In this document: positions 38,962-48,141 of the stretch, piece by piece
Numbering within the stretch: position 1 is the stretch's first letter
Layout: each line of letters starts with the position of its first letter
DNA from: Microbacterium galbinum
GTDB lineage: Bacteria > Actinomycetota > Actinomycetes > Actinomycetales > Microbacteriaceae
Length of the DNA: 64,000 bases
Direction: 5' to 3'
NCBI RefSeq assembly: GCF_023091225.1
Contig: NZ_JAHWXM010000001.1
Location: forward strand, 186,001 to 250,000
Translations under genes and position numbers: made by a program
Notes under the pieces: model-generated
Database searches by the model: none
Told to the model about the DNA's origin: nothing
Seen by the model: only the letters and a program-made list of their open reading frames with translations

Positions 38962-39702
38962 ATGCCCACCTATCGAGACGAAGCGGTGATCCTGCGCACC
39001 CACAAGCTGGGGGAGGCGGATCGCATCGTCACGATGCTGTCGCGGCAGCACGGCAAGATCCGCGCGGTCGCGAAGGGTGTGCGGCGCACGTCGTCGAAGT
39101 TCGGCTCGCGGCTCGAGCCGTTCATGGTCGCGGACGTGCAGCTCTATCAGGGGCGCTCGCTCGACATCGTGCAGCAGGCGGAGTCGCTCGGCTCCTACGG
39201 CGCCGACATCGTCGCGCACTACGAGCGTTTCACCGCTGCCAACGCGATGGTCGAGACGGCAGATCGGTTGAGCGATGCCGAGGCGACTCCCGATCAGTAC
39301 CTGCTGCTCGTCGGCGGTCTGCGCGCGCTGTCACGAGGTGAACACGCCCCCCGCAGCATCCTCGATTCCTACCTCCTGCGCGTCATGGCCCTGTCGGGGT
39401 GGGCGCCCTCATTCGGCGAGTGCGCCCGATGCGGTACTCCCGGCCCGCACTCGACCTTCGTCGTTCAATTGGGTGGCCTGGTGTGCACGTCGTGCGCGCC
39501 GGCGGGCAGCCCGCGCATCGGCGAGAAGGCGCTGGGCCTGCTGCGCGCACTCATGGCGGGCGAGTGGGATGCCGTCGACGCGGCGTCCGCCGCCGACACC
39601 GCCGCCGCATCGGGCCTCATCAGCGCCTACGCCCAATGGCACCTCGAGCGCGGCATCCGCTCGCTCGCGCACGTATCCGACATCCCCGGAGGAGCACGGT
39701 GA
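38962..39702 (+). CDS. recO: DNA repair protein RecO
   Basis: The 246-residue protein has the RecO OB-fold N-terminus ([39 protein letters not shown]). The zinc-type cysteines are CARC and CTSC in the C-terminal half. It loads RecA onto SSB-coated DNA in gap repair. It overlaps uppS by 4 nt; era-recO-uppS order is conserved in Actinobacteria, here split by several kilobases of inserted genes. Confidence 0.93.
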   Translation: MPTYRDEAVILRTHKLGEADRIVTMLSRQHGKIRAVAKGVRRTSSKFGSRLEPFMVADVQLYQGRSLDIVQQAESLGSYGADIVAHYERFTAANAMVETADRLSDAEATPDQYLLLVGGLRALSRGEHAPRSILDSYLLRVMALSGWAPSFGECARCGTPGPHSTFVVQLGGLVCTSCAPAGSPRIGEKALGLLRALMAGEWDAVDAASAADTAAASGLISAYAQWHLERGIRSLAHVSDIPGGAR

Positions 39703-40502
39703 CCCCGAAGCCCTATACGCACAAGGACGCCGTCGCGTACCGTCCCCTCGACTGGACGGGGGTGCACCCGCCGGCGTTCCGCGCGGTGCCCGAGCACGTG
39801 GCGATCGTCATGGACGGCAACGGGCGCTGGGCGAACCGTCGGGGACTGAGCCGCGTCGAGGGCCACAAGGCCGGCGAGGAGGTGCTCCTCGATGTCGTCG
39901 CCGGTGCCATCCAGGCCGGGGTCAAGCACCTCTCGGTCTATGCTTTCTCGACCGAGAACTGGGCACGCTCGCCCGAGGAGGTGCGCTTCCTCATGGGATA
40001 CAACCGCGACGTGCTGCACCGGCGCCGCGATCAGCTCAACGAGTGGGGTGTGCGCGTGCGCTGGGCGGGGCGCAAGCCGCGGCTGTGGGGCAGCGTCATC
40101 AAGGAGCTGCAGTACGCCGAGCAGCTGACGCGCGGCAACGACGTCCTGACGCTCACGATGTGCGTGAACTACGGCGGACGCGTGGAACTCGTCGATGCGA
40201 TGCGCTCGATCGCGGCGGATGTCGCGGCCGGCCGGGTGAAGCCGAACGCGATCACCGAGAAGATGATCCGTCGCAACCTCTACGTGCCGGACATGCCGGA
40301 CGTCGACCTGTTCCTGCGCAGCTCGGGTGAGCAGCGCACGTCGAACTTCCTGCTCTGGGAGTCGGCCTACGCCGAGATGGTCTTCCTCGACACGCTGTGG
40401 CCGGACTTCTCCCGCGAGGAGCTCTGGCGGGCGATCGGGATCTACCTGTCCCGCGACCGACGCTTCGGCGGCGCGATCGACGCGCCCGACGCCTCGGCCT
40501 GA
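39699..40502 (+). CDS. uppS: Isoprenyl transferase (undecaprenyl diphosphate synthase type)
   Basis: The 267-residue cis-prenyltransferase has the catalytic Asp39 in [24 protein letters not shown], and the C-terminal [24 protein letters not shown]. It makes the lipid carrier for cell-wall synthesis; actinobacterial members vary in product length (C50-C55). GTG 39699 overlaps the recO stop (GTGA). Its last 61 bp overlap the convergent kinase gene. Confidence 0.92.
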   Translation: MTPKPYTHKDAVAYRPLDWTGVHPPAFRAVPEHVAIVMDGNGRWANRRGLSRVEGHKAGEEVLLDVVAGAIQAGVKHLSVYAFSTENWARSPEEVRFLMGYNRDVLHRRRDQLNEWGVRVRWAGRKPRLWGSVIKELQYAEQLTRGNDVLTLTMCVNYGGRVELVDAMRSIAADVAAGRVKPNAITEKMIRRNLYVPDMPDVDLFLRSSGEQRTSNFLLWESAYAEMVFLDTLWPDFSREELWRAIGIYLSRDRRFGGAIDAPDASA

Positions 40503-41053
40503 GCGCGGAGCCACCGTTCCGCCTCGCGCGGATGCCGCAGACGCACGATCGTGAGATGCGGGAACGCGGCGGCGGCCACGGGCATCCGCTCCGTCCATTT
40601 GTCGAGCGTCGCGATCTGCCAGGCGAGGATGCTCTCCTCGGGCGAACCGCGGAACATGCGCCAGATCGGCTTCTCGACGTTGCCGTTCCACATCTTGGTG
40701 CGCAGGATGCTGCGACCGATCGTGCGACGCAGCAGTCGCGAGCGCACGACTCGGTAGGGGTAGTCGAGCCAGATCACGAGCTCCGCGCGCGGGGCGAGGA
40801 TCCGGTCGGTGCCCTTGCTCGTGTACTGCCACTCGGTGACCCACCGGTCCTCGGACGCGAAGGCCCGGACGTCGTCGAGGAACCCCGGCCGCGGGGTCCA
40901 GTCCGGGCCGTGGAACAGCCCGTCCATCTCGACGTGGCGCAGCCCCCAGAGCCGAGCGACACGGCCGGCGAGGGTCGTCTTGCCCGAACCCGTGACCCCC
41001 GCCACCAGCACGCGCTGCGGCACCCGGGGGAGCGGATCGTCGGCGGACAGCAT
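40442..41053 (-). CDS. P-loop NTPase, FlaR/adenylate-kinase-like
   Basis: The 203-residue protein has Walker A GVTGSGKT (19-26), then [17 protein letters not shown] and [25 protein letters not shown]. These features are typical of small kinases annotated as DNA topology modulation protein FlaR or AAA-family ATPase. The substrate is unknown. The last 20 codons are antisense to the uppS 3' end. ATG 41053 is set by TAGGAT 6 nt upstream. Confidence 0.8.
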   Translation of the reverse strand: MLSADDPLPRVPQRVLVAGVTGSGKTTLAGRVARLWGLRHVEMDGLFHGPDWTPRPGFLDDVRAFASEDRWVTEWQYTSKGTDRILAPRAELVIWLDYPYRVVRSRLLRRTIGRSILRTKMWNGNVEKPIWRMFRGSPEESILAWQIATLDKWTERMPVAAAAFPHLTIVRLRHPREAERWLRAQAEASGASIAPPKRRSRDR

Positions 41054-41059
41054 CCGTCG

Positions 41060-41065
41060 ATCCTA
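41060..41065 (-). promoter_or_regulatory. -10 box TAGGAT of the P-loop kinase gene, leaderless type
   Basis: TAGGAT-CGACGG-ATG on the minus strand, a 6-nt gap. Confidence 0.5.
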
Positions 41066-41109
41066 GCGACGCCGGAATACGGGGTGAAGTAATGGGGTTG
41101 GAAGAGGGT

Positions 41110-41814
41110 GTGAGCGAACCCATCTCCATCGACATCTGGTCCGACATCGCCTGCCCGTGGTGCTACATCGGCAAGCGCAACCTCGAGAAGGGGCTCGAAG
41201 CCGTCGCCGGTGATGACGACGCCCCGCAGGTGAACGTCACCTTCCACTCGTTCGAACTCTCGCCCGACACCCCCGTCGACTTCGACGGCGACGAGATCGA
41301 CTTCCTCGCAGGGCACAAGGGCATGCCGCGCGACCAGGTCGAGCAGATGCTCGCCAACGTCACCGGCGTCGCCGAGAAGGCGGGCCTCCAGTACCGCTTC
41401 GATCTGCTGCAGCACACGAACACCGTGAAGGCGCACGAGCTGCTGCACTTCGCCAAGGCGCACGGCCTCCAGCACGAGCTGGAAGAGCGACTGATGTCGG
41501 CCTACTTCACCGAGGGCAAGCACGTCGGTCGCATCGACGACCTCGTCGCGCTCGCGGTGGAGGTCGGACTCGACGCCGACGCCGCGCGGCAGGCGCTCGA
41601 GACCGAGCAGTACCTTCCCGCCGTCCGTCAGGACCAGGCGCAGGCGCGCGCCTACGGCATCCAGGGTGTGCCGTTCTTCGTGATCGACGGGCAGTACGGG
41701 ATCAGCGGCGCGCAGCCGCCGGCCGCATTCGAGAACGTGCTGCGCGACCTGTGGTCCAAGCGCGGAGACGCCGAGCTCGAGGGCGACGCGGAGGCCGAAG
41801 CCGCCGCCGTCTAA
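41110..41814 (+). CDS. DsbA/FrnE-family thiol oxidoreductase
   Basis: The 234-residue thioredoxin-fold protein has active site CPWC (Cys15-Cys18) in SDIACPWCYIGKRNLEKGL and the cis-Pro region GVPFFVIDGQYGISGAQ, which mark the FrnE/2-hydroxychromene isomerase-like DsbA group. There is no signal peptide, so it is cytoplasmic. I chose GTG 41110, with GGAAGAGGG just upstream, over ATG 41092. It converges on gpx with a 4-bp overlap; both are redox genes. Confidence 0.88.
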   Translation: MSEPISIDIWSDIACPWCYIGKRNLEKGLEAVAGDDDAPQVNVTFHSFELSPDTPVDFDGDEIDFLAGHKGMPRDQVEQMLANVTGVAEKAGLQYRFDLLQHTNTVKAHELLHFAKAHGLQHELEERLMSAYFTEGKHVGRIDDLVALAVEVGLDADAARQALETEQYLPAVRQDQAQARAYGIQGVPFFVIDGQYGISGAQPPAAFENVLRDLWSKRGDAELEGDAEAEAAAV

Positions 41815-42302
41815 CGCGTGAGCGCGCCTTCGATGGCGCTCACGATCGCGGGGTCGTCCGGCTTCTGCTTCGGCCGGAACCGGAGGACCTCGCCGTCGGG
41901 CAGCACCAGGAACTTCTCGAAGTTCCACTCCACGCGTCCGGCCTTGCCGTTCGCGTCGGGCGTCTCCTTGAGAGCCTTGAAGAGTTCGGCGGCGTTCCGG
42001 CCGTTGACCTTCACCTTGTCGTTCACCGGGAAGGTGACGCCGTAGGTGGTCGAACAGAACTCCGTGATCTGCTCCACGGAACCGGGCTCCTGCAGGAACT
42101 GGTTGCTCGGGAAGCCCACCACGCTGAAGCCGCGATCACCGTACAGACGCTGCAACTCCTCGAGCTGCTCGTACTGCGGGGTGAGTCCGCACTTCGACGC
42201 GACGTTCACCACCAGCAGCACATCGGCGCCGAGGTCATCGAGAGTCTTCTCGTTGCCCTGCGCATCGGTGAAGGGGATCGAACGGAGCGCGGAATCGGTC
42301 AT
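41811..42302 (-). CDS. Glutathione peroxidase-family thiol peroxidase
   Basis: The 163-residue protein has catalytic Cys38 (VNVASKCGLTPQYEQLEEL), Gln68 (GFPSNQF) and Trp126 (EWNFEKFLV), the GPx triad with Cys in place of selenocysteine. Such enzymes usually take electrons from thioredoxin in bacteria, and actinobacteria lack glutathione. ATG 42302 lies 7 nt after TAAGCT. Confidence 0.92.
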   Translation of the reverse strand: MTDSALRSIPFTDAQGNEKTLDDLGADVLLVVNVASKCGLTPQYEQLEELQRLYGDRGFSVVGFPSNQFLQEPGSVEQITEFCSTTYGVTFPVNDKVKVNGRNAAELFKALKETPDANGKAGRVEWNFEKFLVLPDGEVLRFRPKQKPDDPAIVSAIEGALTR

Positions 42303-42309
42303 ACTCCAC

Positions 42310-42315
42310 AGCTTA
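42310..42315 (-). promoter_or_regulatory. -10 box TAAGCT of the glutathione peroxidase gene, leaderless type
   Basis: TAAGCT-GTGGAGT-ATG on the minus strand. Confidence 0.5.
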
Positions 42316-42347
42316 GGTCGATGGGGCACCACAGGCTCCGCGTCTGG

Positions 42348-42353
42348 GAGAAT
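42348..42353 (+). promoter_or_regulatory. Possible -10 box GAGAAT of dusB
   Basis: GAGAAT ends 9 nt before the dusB ATG. It is a weak match, reported because its placement is like that of lepA. Confidence 0.3.
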
Positions 42354-42362
42354 GGTCAGGAC

Positions 42363-43517
42363 ATGACTCTCGCCACCGCATCCGCGCGCACGCTTCGCAT
42401 CGGTCCCATCGACCTCGACGTGCCGGTGGTCCTCGCGCCCATGGCCGGGATCACGAACACCGCCTTCCGTCGTCTGTGCCGTGAGTACGGTGCCGGCCTC
42501 TACGTCAGCGAGATGATCACCTCGCGCGCGCTCGTCGAGCGCAACGAGACGACGATGCGTCTGATCCGCCATCACGAGAGCGAGACGCCCCGGTCGATCC
42601 AGCTCTACGGCGTCGACCCGAAGACCATCGCCGAGGCCGTGCGGATCATCGTCGCCGAGGATCACGCCGATCACATCGACCTGAACTTCGGTTGCCCCGT
42701 CCCCAAGGTGACGCGCAAGGGCGGGGGAGCGGCCCTTCCCTGGAAGAGCTCGCTCTTCAGCGACATCGTCACGCAGGCCGTCAAGGCTGCGGGCGACGTG
42801 CCGCTCACGGTGAAGATGCGCAAGGGCATCGATCCCGACCACCTCACGTTCCTCGACGCCGGGCGCGCAGCCGAAGACGCGGGTGTCGCCGCGGTCGCCC
42901 TGCACGCCCGCACCGCCAGCGAGTTCTATTCGGGCAACGCCGACTGGAACGCGATCGGCGAGCTCAAGCAGGCCGTCACCAGCATCCCGGTGCTCGGCAA
43001 CGGCGACATCTGGTCGGCCGACGACGCCGTGCGCATGATGGCCGAGACCGACTGCGACGGAGTGGTCGTCGGACGCGGATGCCTCGGCCGCCCCTGGCTC
43101 TTCGGCGAACTGGCCGCCGCCTTCGGCGCCGAGAGCCACCCGGTCGACGCGACCCTCGGATTCGTGGCCGACGCCTTCCGCCGGCATGCCGAGCTGCTGG
43201 TCGAGTTCTTCGAGGACGAGGACCGCGGGTGCCGCGACGTTCGCAAGCACGTGGCCTGGTACTTCAAGGGGTACCCGGTGGGAGGCGACATCCGCACCGG
43301 ACTCGCGACGGCGTCGAGCCTCGCCGAGATCGATGACCTGCTCGGACGCCTCGATCACACCGCGCCCTACCCCGGAGCGGATGCCGAGGGCCAGCGCGGA
43401 CGCGCCGGCCGTCCCAAGCGCCCGGCGCTTCCGGACAAGTGGCTCGACTCGCGCGAGATCGCCGCGTCGGCCTCGGAGATGATGCGCGGAGCAGAGATCG
43501 AGAACAGCGGTGGGTGA
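42363..43517 (+). CDS. dusB: tRNA-dihydrouridine synthase
   Basis: The 384-residue FMN enzyme has VVLAPMAGITNTAFRRLCR and catalytic Cys111 in DLNFGCPVPKVTRKGGGAAL. LHARTASEFYSGNADW and VPVLGNGDIW-like ITSIPVLGNGDIWS follow, matching the DusB/Nifr3 family. It reduces uridines in tRNA D-loops. The C-terminal ~60 residues (GQRGRAGRPKRPALPDKWLDS) are an actinobacterial extension. It overlaps dgt by 8 nt. Confidence 0.94.
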   Translation: MTLATASARTLRIGPIDLDVPVVLAPMAGITNTAFRRLCREYGAGLYVSEMITSRALVERNETTMRLIRHHESETPRSIQLYGVDPKTIAEAVRIIVAEDHADHIDLNFGCPVPKVTRKGGGAALPWKSSLFSDIVTQAVKAAGDVPLTVKMRKGIDPDHLTFLDAGRAAEDAGVAAVALHARTASEFYSGNADWNAIGELKQAVTSIPVLGNGDIWSADDAVRMMAETDCDGVVVGRGCLGRPWLFGELAAAFGAESHPVDATLGFVADAFRRHAELLVEFFEDEDRGCRDVRKHVAWYFKGYPVGGDIRTGLATASSLAEIDDLLGRLDHTAPYPGADAEGQRGRAGRPKRPALPDKWLDSREIAASASEMMRGAEIENSGG

Positions 43518-44901
43518 CGCGGTCACACCGGCGCGCGCACCTCGCGGCGACGGATACGACGCGCGCGACGCCGAGCGCTTCTTCGCCGAGACCCATCGTT
43601 CGGAGCGCGACGACTTCGCCCGCGACCGGGCCCGCGTCCTGCACTCGGCGGCCCTGCGCCGCCTCGCCGCCAAGACGCAGGTGCTGAGCCCCGCGAGCAC
43701 GGCCGACTTCGCCCGCAACCGCCTCACCCACTCGCTCGAGGTGGCGCAGGTGGGGCGGGAACTCGCCACCGCTCTGGGGGTCTCGGCCGACGTCGTCGAC
43801 ACCGCCTGCCTCAGTCACGATCTCGGGCATCCGCCCTTCGGCCACAACGGTGAGCGTGCGCTCAACGAATGGGCGGCCGACATCGGCGGATTCGAGGGTA
43901 ACGCGCAGTCGCTGCGCATCCTCACCCGTCTCGAGGCGAAGGTGCTCGACGACGACGAGCGCTCCGTCGGACTCAACCTCACGCGCGCGAGTCTCGACGC
44001 CACGTGCAAGTACCCGTGGACGGTCGACAGCCCGGTGCCCGACCCCGGTGGCCGGCTCAAGTTCGGCGTGTACCCCGAGGACGAGGCGGTCTTCCGCTGG
44101 ATGCGCGAGGGTGCGCCCGGGCGTCTGCGCTGCATCGAGGCCGAGATCATGGATCTCTCCGACGACATCGGCTACTCGGTGCACGACTTCGAGGATGCGA
44201 TCGTCAACGGCTACCTCGACGTCGCCCAGCTCTCGGATCCGGCAGAGCACGAGGCCCTGCTCGGACGCATCCAGCAGTGGGTGGGGTACGACTTCACGCG
44301 CGAGGAGCTGGCCGACGCGCTCTACCGTCTCTCGTCGCAGTCGATGTGGCTCTCTTCGTTCGACCGCAGCCGCCAGTCGCTCGCGCGTCTGAAGAACCTG
44401 ACGAGCGACCTGATCGGGCGCTTCGCCCGCGCGGCCGTCTCGGCGACCCGCGAGGCCTACGGCAGCAAGGCCCTGGTGCGCTACAACGCACACGTCGTCG
44501 TGCCGCGCGTGGTCGAGGCCGAGATCGCCGTGCTCAAGGGCATCATGGGCCAGGCCATCGTGACGATCGAGGCGCGCAAGGGCGTCTACAAGGAGCAGCG
44601 CCGGGTGCTCACCCGTCTCGCAGACGCACTCTGGCAGACCGACACGCTGTGGTCGGCCGGTGCCGATGTGCTCGAACCGGCGTTCGCCGCGGACTTCCAC
44701 GACGCCGACACCGACGATCAGCGCGCCCGCGTCATCGTCGACCAGATCGCCAGCCTCACCGACCAGAGCGCGATCGACTGGCACAACCGCCTCGTGGGCG
44801 AGATCGACCCGGCCGAGGTCGGCATCTGGACCCCCCGTCACGCACGCCCCGGGGCGCGCGCGCACGCCGAGAGGTCGACCGTCGTCGAAGGGGCCCGCTG
44901 A
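43510..44901 (+). CDS. dgt: Deoxyguanosinetriphosphate triphosphohydrolase-like protein
   Basis: The 463-residue HD-domain enzyme shows His74 (NRLTHSLEVAQ) and His103-Asp104 in CLSHDLGHPPFGHNGE. The HD pocket hydrolyses dNTPs to deoxynucleoside and triphosphate. GTG 43510 lies within the dusB 3' end. dusB-dgt-dnaG is a coupled run with overlapping ends, conserved in Actinobacteria. Confidence 0.93.
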   Translation: MGDAVTPARAPRGDGYDARDAERFFAETHRSERDDFARDRARVLHSAALRRLAAKTQVLSPASTADFARNRLTHSLEVAQVGRELATALGVSADVVDTACLSHDLGHPPFGHNGERALNEWAADIGGFEGNAQSLRILTRLEAKVLDDDERSVGLNLTRASLDATCKYPWTVDSPVPDPGGRLKFGVYPEDEAVFRWMREGAPGRLRCIEAEIMDLSDDIGYSVHDFEDAIVNGYLDVAQLSDPAEHEALLGRIQQWVGYDFTREELADALYRLSSQSMWLSSFDRSRQSLARLKNLTSDLIGRFARAAVSATREAYGSKALVRYNAHVVVPRVVEAEIAVLKGIMGQAIVTIEARKGVYKEQRRVLTRLADALWQTDTLWSAGADVLEPAFAADFHDADTDDQRARVIVDQIASLTDQSAIDWHNRLVGEIDPAEVGIWTPRHARPGARAHAERSTVVEGAR

Positions 44902-46763
44902 TGCCCCGCATCCGGCAGGCCGACGTCGACGAGGTCAAGTCGCGCACGAACATCGCCGACATCGTGGGGGAGCGCGTCGCGCTGAAATCCGCCGGTGTGG
45001 GATCGCTCAAGGGACTCTGCCCGTTCCACGACGAGAAGAGCCCGAGCTTCCACGTGCGCCCGCAGGTGGGGTACTACCACTGCTTCGGCTGCGGCGAGTC
45101 GGGAGACGTCTACTCGTTCCTGCGCGAGATGGATCACGTGAGCTTCACCGAGGCGGTGGAGCGGCTCGCCGGCCGCATCGGCTACACCCTCCACTACGAG
45201 GACGGCGGTGCTGCTCCCGAGACGAGCGGTCGGAGCCGGCTCTACGCCGCGAACACCGCGGCGGCCGAGTTCTTCCGGGCGCAGCTGCTGTCGGCGGATG
45301 CCGAGGCGGGGCGACGGTTCCTGGGCGAGCGAGGCTTCGACGCGGGTGCCGCCGCGCACTTCGGCGTGGGCTTCGCGCCGCGCGGATGGGACGGCATGCT
45401 CAAGGCGCTGACGGCCCAGGGCTTCACGCGCGAGGAGCTGAGCACCGCGGGCCTGGTCTCCACCGGGCAGCGCGGCGTGTACGACCGATTCCGCGGGCGC
45501 CTGGTCTGGCCGATCCGCGATGTGTCGGGCCAGACGATCGGGTTCGGCGCGCGCAAGCTCTTCGACGACGACCAGGGGCCGAAGTACCTCAACACCCCCG
45601 AGACGCCGATCTACAAGAAGGCGCAGGTGCTCTACGGTCTCGATCTCGCCAAGCGCGACATCTCCCGCGGAGATCCGCGGCGCGTCGTGGTCGTCGAGGG
45701 ATACACCGATGTCATGGCGTGCCATCTCGCCGGCCTCACGACGGCGGTGGCGACCTGTGGAACCGCCTTCGGCGCCGAGCACATCAAGGTGCTGCGCCGG
45801 GTGATGGGCGACGACAACGCCTCGGGTGAGGTCGTGTTCACGTTCGACGGCGACGAGGCGGGGCAGAAGGCGGCGCTGCGCGCGTTCACCGAGGACGACC
45901 GCTTCAACGCGCAGACGTTCGTGGCCGTGGCGCCCGACAGCCTCGACCCCTGCGACCTGCGGCTGCAGCGCGGTGATGCCGCCGTGCGCGGCCTCATGGA
46001 CGCCAAGGTGCCGATGTTCGAGTTCGCGATCGATCGCAAGCTCGCCGGCTTCGACCTGGCGACGGTGGAGGGGCGTGTCGGTGCTCTGCGCGCGGCCGCC
46101 CCGATCGTGGCCGAGATCCGCGATCGCCTGCTGCGTCCCGGGTACGAGCGCGTGCTCGCCCGCCGTCTGGGCATGGATCCGACCGAGGTGCACACCGAAG
46201 TGGAGCGCTCGGCGCGGGGCGGCTCGCAGAGTGCCCCGTCGCGGCGAGAGACGGTACCGTCCGGCGGGGGTGAGGGAGCGGCATCCGGAATCGCACCGGT
46301 CACGCTCGCGAGCCTGCCGCGCTCGGCCGATGTCGCCGTGGAGCGCGATGCGCTGATGGGAGCGCTGCAGTACGGTCACCAGATCGACCAGCCGCTGCTC
46401 TCGCGGGCGCTCGGCGCCCCCCTGCGCACCCCGGCCCTCGATGCCGTGCGCGAGGCCGTGGCCGCCGCTGCCGACCGCACGCGGGCGGGGTGGGCGACGG
46501 ATGCCGTCAACAGCGTGCGCGAGCCGTACCGCACGCTCGCGGGCGAACTGCTCATGATGCCCTTCCCCGCGCGCAACGAGGAGGGCGCCGTGGCCAGCAC
46601 CACCGATCTCGCGCGACGCCTCATCATGCGGCAGCTCGAGAGCGAGAAGCAGGAGCTCCTGGGCGCGGTCCAACGGGTGCCCGCCGACTCCGACGGCGGT
46701 CGTGCGCTCCGCATGCGATTGCGCGACATCGACATCGAGCGTCAGCGGTTCGTCGAGTCGTAA
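44901..46763 (+). CDS. dnaG: DNA primase
   Basis: The 620-residue primase has an N-terminal CHC2 zinc finger (Cys40, His43, Cys61, Cys64 in GLCPFHDEKSPSF and CFGCGESGDV). The TOPRIM core holds VVVEGYTDVMA and FTFDGDEAGQKA. The C-terminal domain would bind DnaB helicase. It makes RNA primers for replication. The start overlaps the dgt stop (TGATG). Confidence 0.96.
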   Translation: MPRIRQADVDEVKSRTNIADIVGERVALKSAGVGSLKGLCPFHDEKSPSFHVRPQVGYYHCFGCGESGDVYSFLREMDHVSFTEAVERLAGRIGYTLHYEDGGAAPETSGRSRLYAANTAAAEFFRAQLLSADAEAGRRFLGERGFDAGAAAHFGVGFAPRGWDGMLKALTAQGFTREELSTAGLVSTGQRGVYDRFRGRLVWPIRDVSGQTIGFGARKLFDDDQGPKYLNTPETPIYKKAQVLYGLDLAKRDISRGDPRRVVVVEGYTDVMACHLAGLTTAVATCGTAFGAEHIKVLRRVMGDDNASGEVVFTFDGDEAGQKAALRAFTEDDRFNAQTFVAVAPDSLDPCDLRLQRGDAAVRGLMDAKVPMFEFAIDRKLAGFDLATVEGRVGALRAAAPIVAEIRDRLLRPGYERVLARRLGMDPTEVHTEVERSARGGSQSAPSRRETVPSGGGEGAASGIAPVTLASLPRSADVAVERDALMGALQYGHQIDQPLLSRALGAPLRTPALDAVREAVAAAADRTRAGWATDAVNSVREPYRTLAGELLMMPFPARNEEGAVASTTDLARRLIMRQLESEKQELLGAVQRVPADSDGGRALRMRLRDIDIERQRFVES

Positions 46764-46800
46764 CCCCCCACGGCCGTCGGGGGAGGGCAGGATGGGATGC

Positions 46801-47574
46801 ATGTCCCGCAGGCACGCCTCCACCCACGCCATCGACTGCTCCGATCTGGTCATCGACCGGATCGGGCACGGCTCTCCGACGCGTGCGGTGGACGGCGTCT
46901 CGTTCTCGCTCGCCCCGGGCGCGCTCCTCTGCATCGCCGGTCCTACGGGGTCGGGTAAGTCGAGCCTCGTGGCGGCGCTGGCCGGATCCACCGATCCCTC
47001 GGTGAAGGTCGTCGGCGGGCGCGCGGAGGTCTGCGGCGTCGATGCGCGGCGTCCCGGGCGCAAGCACCGCGTGCTCACGTACCGCACGGGTTTCGTGCCG
47101 CAGGGAGCCGGCGCCGATCTTCCGCCCCGGCTCACGGTCAACGAGGTGATCGCCGAACCCATCCTGATGCGCGAGAAGCGCGTGAACAGCAAGGCGCTCT
47201 CGATTCGCGTCGCCACGCTGCTCGACGAGCTGCATCTGCCGCTCGGCACCGCGGCGAAGTTCCCCTACGAGCTGAGCGCGGGAATGCGCCAGCGCGTCGC
47301 GATCGCCCGTTCGTTCGTGCTCGAACCGCAGGTGCTCATCGCCGACGAGATCCTCGCGAACCTCGATCTCGAGGTGCGTCCGGTGGTCTTCGATGCGATC
47401 ACGCGCCGCCGTAAGGAGCAGTCGATGGCGGCTCTGCTCGTCACGAACGACGCCGACTTCATCCGTGAGCTCAACGCCGAGACGCTCATGCTGCGCGCCG
47501 GGCACGTGGTCGCGCGGGGGGTCGGGAAGGACCTGCTCTGGGTGCCGAACGCAGAGGCGGATTCCCGGCGCTGA
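46801..47574 (+). CDS. Lone ABC transporter ATP-binding protein
   Basis: The ~257-residue ATPase has Walker A GPTGSGKSS, a divergent signature ELSAGMRQRVAIARS (SAG instead of SGG) and Walker B VLIADEILANLD (E-I in place of the usual E-P). It resembles DppD/DppF-type domains but has no adjacent permease or binding protein. Start: ATG 46801 fits a CAGGAT -10 box 7 nt upstream, whereas ATG 46792 fits a GGAGG Shine-Dalgarno 5 nt upstream. Both are in frame. The transported substrate is unknown. Confidence 0.75.
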   Translation: MSRRHASTHAIDCSDLVIDRIGHGSPTRAVDGVSFSLAPGALLCIAGPTGSGKSSLVAALAGSTDPSVKVVGGRAEVCGVDARRPGRKHRVLTYRTGFVPQGAGADLPPRLTVNEVIAEPILMREKRVNSKALSIRVATLLDELHLPLGTAAKFPYELSAGMRQRVAIARSFVLEPQVLIADEILANLDLEVRPVVFDAITRRRKEQSMAALLVTNDADFIRELNAETLMLRAGHVVARGVGKDLLWVPNAEADSRR

Positions 47575-47636
47575 GCGCGACACGCCCGAGAGCGCGATAA
47601 CCGCCTCCGGTGTCACGTGCACCGCTCGGAGTTTGC

Positions 47637-47642
47637 TAAGCT
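47637..47642 (+). promoter_or_regulatory. -10 box TAAGCT of tRNA-Asn
   Basis: TAAGCT lies 29 nt before the mature tRNA 5' end, giving a short 5' leader for RNase P. Confidence 0.45.
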
Positions 47643-47671
47643 TGTCGAGTTGCCCGCGCAGCGGCGCACAT

Positions 47672-47747
47672 TCCTCGGTAGCTCAATTGGCAGAGCAGCC
47701 GGCTGTTAACCGGCAGGTTCTTGGTTCGAGTCCAAGCCGGGGAGCCA
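47672..47747 (+). tRNA. tRNA-Asn (GTT)
   Basis: A 76-nt cloverleaf. Acceptor arm TCCTCGG/CCGGGGA, D arm GCTC...GAGC, anticodon arm GCCGG-CTGTTAA-CCGGC with anticodon GTT at 47705-47707. The T arm is CTTGG-TTCGAGT-CCAAG, the discriminator G, and CCA is encoded. Confidence 0.97.
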
Positions 47748-47750
47748 ATG

Positions 47751-47776
47751 AAAAGCCCCTCTTCGGAGGGGCTTTT
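47751..47776 (+). terminator. Terminator of tRNA-Asn
   Basis: AAAAGCCCCTC-TTCG-GAGGGGCTTTT is a perfect 11-bp stem with a UUCG tetraloop, followed by CCCTTTT, 4 nt after the tRNA. Confidence 0.93.
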
Positions 47777-47886
47777 CCCTTTTCTCGGCCGGCCCTCCTC
47801 GATCGCCGCTCGGGCGTTCGGCGACGGCGTCCGGCCGCTCTCGCGTGCGCTCGGGGAATACGAGGGGTAGAGTGGCGTTGCATCTA

Positions 47887-47903
47887 ATACCCCCAGGGGG
47901 TAT
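47887..47903 (+). promoter_or_regulatory. CsoR-type copper operator
   Basis: ATACCCCCAGGGGGTAT is a perfect 8-1-8 palindrome of the G/C-tract-flanked-by-AT type bound by CsoR-family repressors. It lies 26 nt before copZ, overlapping or just after the likely promoter (TAGAGT at 47868 or TAATAC at 47885). No csoR gene is in the window. Confidence 0.75.
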
Positions 47904-47928
47904 CCACGAACACTGCGAAGGAGTTCCC

Positions 47929-48141
47929 ATGAGCGACACCACCGCCGACTACCGGGTGACCGGGATGACCTGCGGCCACTGCGAGATGTCGGTCCGCGAG
48001 GAGGTCGAGCAGATCGAGGGCGTCGAGATCGTCGACGTCAGCGCGCAGACCGGCATGCTGCGCATCACCGCTGCGGACGTCGACGATGCGCAGATCCTCT
48101 CGGCCGTATCCGAGGCCGGGTACTCGGCCGTCCGCGTCTGA
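47929..48141 (+). CDS. copZ: Copper chaperone, heavy-metal-associated domain protein
   Basis: The 70-residue protein is a single HMA domain with the metal site GMTCGHC (GMTCxxC). It should carry Cu(I) to the ATPases encoded downstream. GAAGGAG lies 7 nt before the ATG. It overlaps copA by one nucleotide (TGATG) and is first in the operon after the operator. Confidence 0.93.
   Translation: MSDTTADYRVTGMTCGHCEMSVREEVEQIEGVEIVDVSAQTGMLRITAADVDDAQILSAVSEAGYSAVRV

Noticed and set aside
46765..46787. GC palindrome after dnaG as a terminator
   Set aside because: The centre ACGGCCGT leaves no room for a loop and there is no T-tract. At most it is a weak structure.
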